A stretch of 64,000 nt of DNA from Amyloporia xantha (taxonomy: Eukaryota > Basidiomycota > Agaricomycetes > Polyporales > Adustoporiaceae). The DNA lies in contig JAYKKR010000053.1 of NCBI GenBank assembly GCA_036971615.1, positions 90,099 through 154,098 of the forward strand, given 5' to 3'. Below are positions 57,028-64,000 of this stretch, piece after piece. The notes beneath the pieces are model-generated. The model had not been told where the DNA came from. It ran no database searches and saw only the letters and a list, made by a program, of their open reading frames with translations. A program made the translations under genes and the position numbers. Positions within the stretch are counted from its first letter, which is position 1. Each line of letters starts with the position of its first letter.

Positions 57028-58077
57028 TCAAACCGGGACGGGTCCTGCGGCTGGTAGATTCCAGACACGCACAGTACTGTCATCCGAAGCTGACGCAATC
57101 CGCTTCGCATCCCTCGAGAAGCGCAAATGGCTGATATTATCCGTGTGCCCCTCAAACACGGCGATGCGCTGACCGGTCTTCATGCTCCAAACCCTGATCG
57201 AGTGGTCTTCCGCCCCCGCACACACCAGCTGCCCATCAGCCGAGAACATCGGTGCATTCACCAGCCCGTCTCCGCCATCGATCGTGGAGATCTCTTCCGC
57301 GCTGTACGAATCGCATATCCTCACCGTCCTGTCGCTCGCCGCCGTCAACAGCTGCTTCCCGTCGGGCGAGAAGGTCGCCGCCCACACCGACCCCGTGTGC
57401 TCGCGCAGGATGACGAGTTCCTCGCCCGACTCGAGGTGCCAGATCCGGCTACTTCCGTCGTCCGAGCCAGTCACTACACGGCGGTTATCGGGCGAGAAGC
57501 TGATCGAGTAGATGACACCCTGGTGGCCCCTAAGAACGGACAGCTGTTCGCCTGTCGCGGTGTCCCAAATTCGCGCGATGCAGTCGGCGCTCGCGGACAC
57601 GAGCCGAGACCCATTGGGTGAGAAGACGACGAGCATGACCATCGCGTTATGGCCCGCTGACACCGACAGCGGAGCACCCGTCATCGCATCCCATAGCCGG
57701 ACGGTGAAGTCCACCGATGCTGACGCTATGAGACGGCCGTTTGGTGAGAATGCAACAGAGTCGACAAAGCCTTCGTGCCCCATGAGCTGCATGCTCTTCT
57801 GACCCAAGCCAACGTCCCACACGATAATACATCGGTCGCGCGCCCCAGAGACGAGCTCGGAGCTGTTAGGGGAGAAGGCGAGGGAGCATATGGCGTCCGA
57901 GTGCTCATGCAACTCATTGATTCGGCGTCCGGTTGCAGCATCCCAGATGACAATAGCGGCGTCTTCGAACCCACTCGCAATGTAGAGACCATTGGGAGAG
58001 TACGCGAGCGCACAGACGCAGCCTCTATGTACATCTGCCTCGATTCCCAGGACAGTGCTTGGGCCGACGTCTTGCAT
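57028..58077 (-). CDS. WD40-repeat protein (8 repeats)
   Basis: One uninterrupted exon from ATG 58077 to TGA 57028 encodes about 350 aa. There are eight WD40 repeats, each with a GH or related dipeptide, SFSPDG-like strands and a WD-type end: IVIWDA, IIVWDV, VRLWDA, ARIWDT, SRIWHL, VRICDS, IRVWSM and VRVWNL. This fills a complete beta-propeller. The start MQDVGPSTVLGIEADVHRGC is close to the first blade, so the protein is almost only propeller. In-frame codons upstream of the ATG (EKKVI) also read as protein, which suggests that the frame once continued into the upstream gene 25 bp away. Function is unknown; propellers act as scaffolds. Confidence 0.75.
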   Translation of the reverse strand: MQDVGPSTVLGIEADVHRGCVCALAYSPNGLYIASGFEDAAIVIWDAATGRRINELHEHSDAICSLAFSPNSSELVSGARDRCIIVWDVGLGQKSMQLMGHEGFVDSVAFSPNGRLIASASVDFTVRLWDAMTGAPLSVSAGHNAMVMLVVFSPNGSRLVSASADCIARIWDTATGEQLSVLRGHQGVIYSISFSPDNRRVVTGSDDGSSRIWHLESGEELVILREHTGSVWAATFSPDGKQLLTAASDRTVRICDSYSAEEISTIDGGDGLVNAPMFSADGQLVCAGAEDHSIRVWSMKTGQRIAVFEGHTDNISHLRFSRDAKRIASASDDSTVRVWNLPAAGPVPV

Positions 58078-58102
58078 TATCACCTTCTTCTCGGCATTAT
58101 CG

Positions 58103-59658
58103 TTAGGAACATTTGACCTCCCAGGTCGGTGGTATCATTGTCAACTTTAGGGGTATTTGCGCTTCTTCAGAAGGGTGGCCGTCAGCTAATTTGGATACAG
58201 CGTCGCCAGTCTGTGCAGGAGCTAGATCGAGGTTTATGGTCTCAAAAGAAAGCATTCCGACTGCGATGAATGTTAGCATAAAGTAATCGCGCGGTAATGA
58301 AACGACCGACGTCCGTCTTCATTCACTTCAATTTGAGCTTGGATACCGTGTAGAAATGCTGATATGTCTTCTGGGATTTCCTTACCCTAGAAACAGGTTC
58401 ATTGGGACGCGAAGAGGTATGAAGACAGTAATAACATACGTTGCACAAAGCAATGATATCGTGATCATTAGCGATCGCCACGTCTGCATCGGAATGCTAA
58501 TATCCGCGATGAGTATGTGAAATGACGACAAATGCGGTGAGGACATACCTCAAGAATGTAGTCCAGAATAGCGTCAACAGGGTCATACGGCTGCAAAGGG
58601 GCTTAGCAAAGGGCACCACAAAGTGGATGAAAGTTGAGCGCACCCGTTCTACCACTGGAACTGCTTCGACACCAAAGTCGTCGGGCTCCGGAGGACCTGA
58701 GGGGTCGCGAGGTTCCGCCGCCGCCTCTAATTTCTTAAAGCCCAGAAATCGTCTCCTCTTGAGCTTGTAGTAATGCAAGAAGATGCACTGGTCCATCTTG
58801 TGTTCACTTGAATGTTCTTCACGCTCCTTAACTTCGCCACGGTCCTCAGACTGTACTGATGATGAAGAATGGCGGTGGCGATGTTCCTTATGTGGCCTTC
58901 CCAGCGGTCCGGAACGATGTGCGTAATAGTTAGACACCTCTTGGGACTTGTGTATAGAGAACGCCGCATCGGCTAATGATCCAGCATCACCCGTAAAGGA
59001 CAGCTTCGCCTCGCGACCTTCATGCGTGATCGCCGCCACCGCCCATTGCGTCGCTTTCACCCATCCTCGTACGAACATAATATCCTCCTGCTGCAGATCG
59101 ACATCCAATGTTTCCGTTGCATACGTGTACCAGCTTGGAAAGTTCTGGTGCATGTAATTAGCCATTCTGCGACTGGGATGGAGTTCCTCTCGGGTAGCAG
59201 CCTCCTTGAGGACTAACAGTGCGCCTTGATCGTCGGTGCACTTGAAGTGGAAACCAGCTTCAATCCCATGTCTGATACGAAGAGTGAGAACCCAATCGCT
59301 GACTTGAGCGACGGACCACTCACGTTCCTACTTCGCCGCTGACTGCCAGTTTTGTGAGGCTTTTGCTGCATATGGCTCCAGGGGCAATGGCGGCGGGTTG
59401 CTGATTCAAGCCGAATTGTGATTGAACGAAGGGCTTGTAGGAGCTTTCGTTCGGAACGCCATAAGTACTGTTGATTGGGTGATCTGCACGGTTCATCGCG
59501 TTGAACAGGCGATAGAAAGCACCGTGGCGCATGTAGCCCACATCTCCGATTAGCACTTCACCGTGCTTGGTCGGCTCAGGGAACCATAGAGGTAAGCCCT
59601 CCCCACAGCGAAACAGCTGGGAGGCGTAGACGGCATCCGGTGTCGTGATGCTGTTCAT
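58103..59658 (-). CDS. Basidiomycete-specific unknown protein, six exons
   Basis: Exons are 59658-59324, 59271-58644, 58590-58549, 58496-58440, 58386-58311 and 58260-58103, giving about 431 aa. The N-terminus has [20 protein letters not shown] and [20 protein letters not shown]. The middle part has [49 protein letters not shown] and a His/Arg/Ser patch, then [20 protein letters not shown]. The C-terminus has [33 protein letters not shown] and [19 protein letters not shown]. This order is one I associate with numerous unnamed Agaricomycete proteins whose C-terminal part resembles a death-like or nucleotide-binding sensor tail; no function is known. The stop lies 25 bp before the WD40 start. 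Confidence 0.65.
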
Positions 59659-60178
59659 GGTCAGAGTGCCAGGTTGGAGAGCAGAGGGAAGTTTAAAGCA
59701 ATGAGTGGTGAGCACTGGGAGGTAGCATAATAAGGAGCGCTGGCAGTGTGGTTCCAGGTTAGCGCTACTGTATAATGCGATGCATCTCACAGTGCGGTGT
59801 ATGCCAAATACTCCCCAGGTAACTCAGCAAGCTAAATCAGGTGAAGAGGCACAGATGTTCCTATAGGCGTAGGCATTTCATATCAAGACAGAAAGACTCG
59901 TTTGATTTTGGGCGGAATCAGCCAAGAACCGAGTCGTCTAACTCGAATGTCTATATAGGACGCTAGCACCAGCTGCATTGCAAGTAAACAGTGGTCGAGA
60001 AAAGAAAACATAAGAAAAGAAAAGAGTATACGGGCAAGCTTATGTAACCCTAACCCAGGTGTATGCTCGGTGGCGGATCGGCCGCGCGGGTCGTCCGCTG
60101 GTCGTCCGTCCCAGCTTACACCATCGTACCACCATCCCCGCCGTCCCTCCCTCGTCCATCCAATCCTCATTTCTTCAC
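59659..60178. other. Divergent promoter region
   Basis: Separates the minus-strand unknown gene from the dihydrolipoyl dehydrogenase gene. Pyrimidine-rich stretches just before 60179 (CCATCCCCGCCGTCCCTCCC) are typical of fungal housekeeping promoters. Confidence 0.4.
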
Positions 60179-62146
<1,968 letters not shown>

Positions 62147-62356
62147 GCGGTAGACAGCTTATGCTTCACGGTCCCTGTCTGCAAGTAGATTACCAGTCGC
62201 ACGACTCATGCACATAATTTTTATTCCATTTAGTTGTATTTGGGTCGCGACAGACTACGGGAGATTTGATTACAGATCTGCTGTGGAACACTGCGAAGCT
62301 TGAGGGCTAAGATCCAAAGATGAGAAATAAGGTCATATGTCTTAATCACAATAACT
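62147..62356. terminator. Shared 3' region of two convergent genes
   Basis: The two stop codons face each other with 210 bp between them. The AT-rich middle (TAATTTTTATTCCATTT near 62217, AATAAGG near 62325) offers polyadenylation signals for either strand. Confidence 0.4.
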
Positions 62357-63943
62357 TTAGTATGTATCGTCGTCCCCCTCAGAGCCCGAGCCCTCTTCCT
62401 CAAGCGCAGCTTCTGCTTCTGCCTGTGCTTGCGCTGCTAACGCTGCCTGGGCAATGGCCTGTTCGAGTAGCCTCGTTTGCTCCTCCGAAAGGGACAGAGT
62501 AGTCGATAGAGATGAGGCACTAGGAGCTGCCGCAGTAACAGGAGCGTCGTGTGGAACATCGTTACCAGAATCTGTACGATTCCCAGCGAAGTTGGTCCCT
62601 GTCCATTTATCCGCCGAGGTCGGGGGTTGGAACTGCTGCGTACGAGCAATGACACTGGCCAATGTCACCTGGCTCTCGTGGGGAGCATGCGACTGACTGG
62701 CCGCAGACGGGCCTCCTAGGCCCGTCGCTACATACGCCTGCAATAGTCCGTGCAGCTGTAGCACAATGCCTTGCGCCTCATGTACAACTCCAAGTTCAAT
62801 CTCGCCTTCCTCCATCCGCCCATCGTCCGCGCCCGGAACACCAGCGGGCCCGCCATATGGCCCGCTGACCATCTGGTTTGCAGCAATATCACTCCACATC
62901 TTCGCTCTCCGGCTAGCCTCTTCGTCTCCCTCGCCCTTCTCCACCTCAACCTCCTCCACCTCCGCATACGCGCACACGCTCTCCCCCACCCCCGCCTCGC
63001 CGCCCTTTCCGCTAAACCGTCCCCGCGCGTCCTTATGTCGCTTGATCGCGTCCCTCCGCGAAAAGATCTTGCCACATCCGCTACACCGCCACGCCTTCTT
63101 GTCATGGAGCCGCGCATGGCGCTTCAAATCATGATTGCGCACGAACGACGCCGGGCACTGCGCACAGCGGTACGGGCGCTCTACGAGCGTGTGCAGCCTC
63201 TGGTGCGCGCGGAGAGAGTATAGCCTGTGGAAAACCTTGGCGCAGGTGGGGACGAGGCAGGGGTACACGGCTGTGCCTAAATCTGCTGGAGCCCAGGGCA
63301 GCGGTGCGCCCGGGACGCTGCTCCATGGAGGGGCGTGGGCGTGGGCGTGTGGGGGTACGGAGGGGCTTGTGCCGATGGGAATGCCGCTGAGGACGCCGAC
63401 CATCTGGATGAGTCCCGCGAGTTCCTGGAGAGCGGCCGTCCGCTGGCCTGCGCGGGGCGCAGACGTCACGGCGAAGAGGAAGACCTGGTGTAGCTGAGGA
63501 TGGATTGACGAGACTACCGACGGATCTGGAGGATGACTCGTCGGGGCAGCGGAGAGCTGTGAGCAAGCGTTGGTGATGACTCGGACGGCTTCGGAGACTT
63601 GTGCACACAAGTCTGGCTGGTCGACAGCCAGTCTCTTGAAACTCCTTTCAGTGACATCGTCTTGGCGGCTGTCGTCGAGAAAGTCCCTCTTACGCTTACC
63701 CTTGTCGAGCTGGATCGCCGAGGCATCTGAGTTTCGGAGAGAGGCAAAGAGAATGTCAGATTTCGCGAGAGAGACGACGACTTCACTGAGGGGTCTTGCG
63801 ATGTTTTTGGGAACAACACCAGATGAGATGCATTGGTTGAAGATGTCCAAGACATTAGTGTTCCGTGCTGCAGGAACAGTGAATGTGGACAGAGTGTCGC
63901 GCACGAGGGAGCTGGTAGAGACGCAGGACAGGATAGACTTCAT
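62357..63943 (-). CDS. C2H2 zinc-finger transcription factor, intronless
   Basis: One exon encodes 528 aa. The N-terminal part (1-225) is helical with an NLS-like KGKRKRDFLDD at about 81-91 and a Pro/His-rich stretch. Three fingers follow: CLVPTCAKVF...HQRLH (229-251), CAQCPASFVRNHDLKRHARLH (260-280) and CSGCGKIFSRRDAIKRH (287-303). The third finger lacks an obvious last ligand: after the His comes KDARGRFSG, where related proteins have HxxxxC. The region after the fingers is Glu/Val-rich, and the C-terminus is a Gln/Ala/Leu helix ending in an acidic tail (EEEGSGSEGDDDTY), a possible activation domain. It should act in the nucleus. The target is unknown. Confidence 0.85.
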   Translation of the reverse strand: MKSILSCVSTSSLVRDTLSTFTVPAARNTNVLDIFNQCISSGVVPKNIARPLSEVVVSLAKSDILFASLRNSDASAIQLDKGKRKRDFLDDSRQDDVTERSFKRLAVDQPDLCAQVSEAVRVITNACSQLSAAPTSHPPDPSVVSSIHPQLHQVFLFAVTSAPRAGQRTAALQELAGLIQMVGVLSGIPIGTSPSVPPHAHAHAPPWSSVPGAPLPWAPADLGTAVYPCLVPTCAKVFHRLYSLRAHQRLHTLVERPYRCAQCPASFVRNHDLKRHARLHDKKAWRCSGCGKIFSRRDAIKRHKDARGRFSGKGGEAGVGESVCAYAEVEEVEVEKGEGDEEASRRAKMWSDIAANQMVSGPYGGPAGVPGADDGRMEEGEIELGVVHEAQGIVLQLHGLLQAYVATGLGGPSAASQSHAPHESQVTLASVIARTQQFQPPTSADKWTGTNFAGNRTDSGNDVPHDAPVTAAAPSASSLSTTLSLSEEQTRLLEQAIAQAALAAQAQAEAEAALEEEGSGSEGDDDTY

Positions 63944-64000
63944 AGTTAAAATTGCAGCATCATGTCTTCTCTTCCGAGAGGTGAGTCGACTTTCGGTACC

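Noticed and set aside
57127..57802. Plus-strand frames opposite the WD40 gene
   Set aside because: The minus strand encodes eight clear WD40 repeats; the opposite frames are shadows.
62766..63497. Plus-strand frames opposite the zinc-finger gene
   Set aside because: They are antisense shadows of a well-supported intronless gene with three zinc fingers.

Overview
This window is nuclear DNA from a filamentous basidiomycete, most likely an Agaricomycete (polypore or mushroom lineage). The evidence is very short introns of about 45-65 nt with GT-AG ends and CTRAC branch sites, FunK1-type kinases, an alpha-kinase, a fungal integrase, a Plavaka transposon carrying a TET/JBP gene, and fungal mitochondrial proteins. 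No prokaryotic operon signals, CRISPR arrays, rRNA or convincing tRNA genes were seen.

Layout. 0.2-4.1 kb is a housekeeping block: a single-pass membrane protein, mitochondrial ribosomal protein bL31m, a MIC26/MIC27-type MICOS subunit (tail to tail with bL31m) and a small unknown protein. 4.1-16.2 kb is gene-poor and holds five copies of a repeated unit defined by a TATA box, an 18-bp box about 135-160 bp further on, and a 17-bp box 0.5-1.1 kb beyond that. A sixth copy lies at 34.8-46.8 kb. At least two copies can encode small two-exon proteins (67-80 aa) that share an N-terminal SDSIV-like peptide. 16.7-25.3 kb is a minus-strand cluster: integrase, alpha-kinase and a large unknown protein.

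28.7-34.1 kb and 49.3-53.7 kb are inverted, partly rearranged copies of one segment made of a FunK1 kinase, a cysteine-containing secreted-repeat gene and a small unknown gene X. Several copies are broken. Between the arms lies a 10.8-kb Plavaka-type DNA transposon (about 35.93-46.76 kb) with terminal inverted repeats, an apparently intact transposase, a TET/JBP 2-oxoglutarate/Fe(II) dioxygenase gene, a DUF6532-type gene, GC-rich 21-bp-period minisatellites and a perfect 44-bp palindrome. It sits inside the sixth repeated unit, whose two conserved boxes now lie on either side of it.

53.1-56.1 kb is the full-length secreted repeat protein (signal peptide, three homologous domains, several tiny linker exons). 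57.0-59.7 kb holds a basidiomycete-specific protein whose stop codon lies 25 bp before an 8-blade WD40 ORF. 60.2-64.0 kb returns to housekeeping genes: mitochondrial dihydrolipoyl dehydrogenase (nine exons) and an intronless C2H2 zinc-finger regulator, arranged convergently.

Intron positions, starts and frames were derived by reading splice motifs and keeping frames open. Family names rest on recognised motifs, not on searches. The best candidates for undescribed biology are the repeated unit family at 5-16 kb and 35/47 kb, and the cargo and DNA structures of the Plavaka element.
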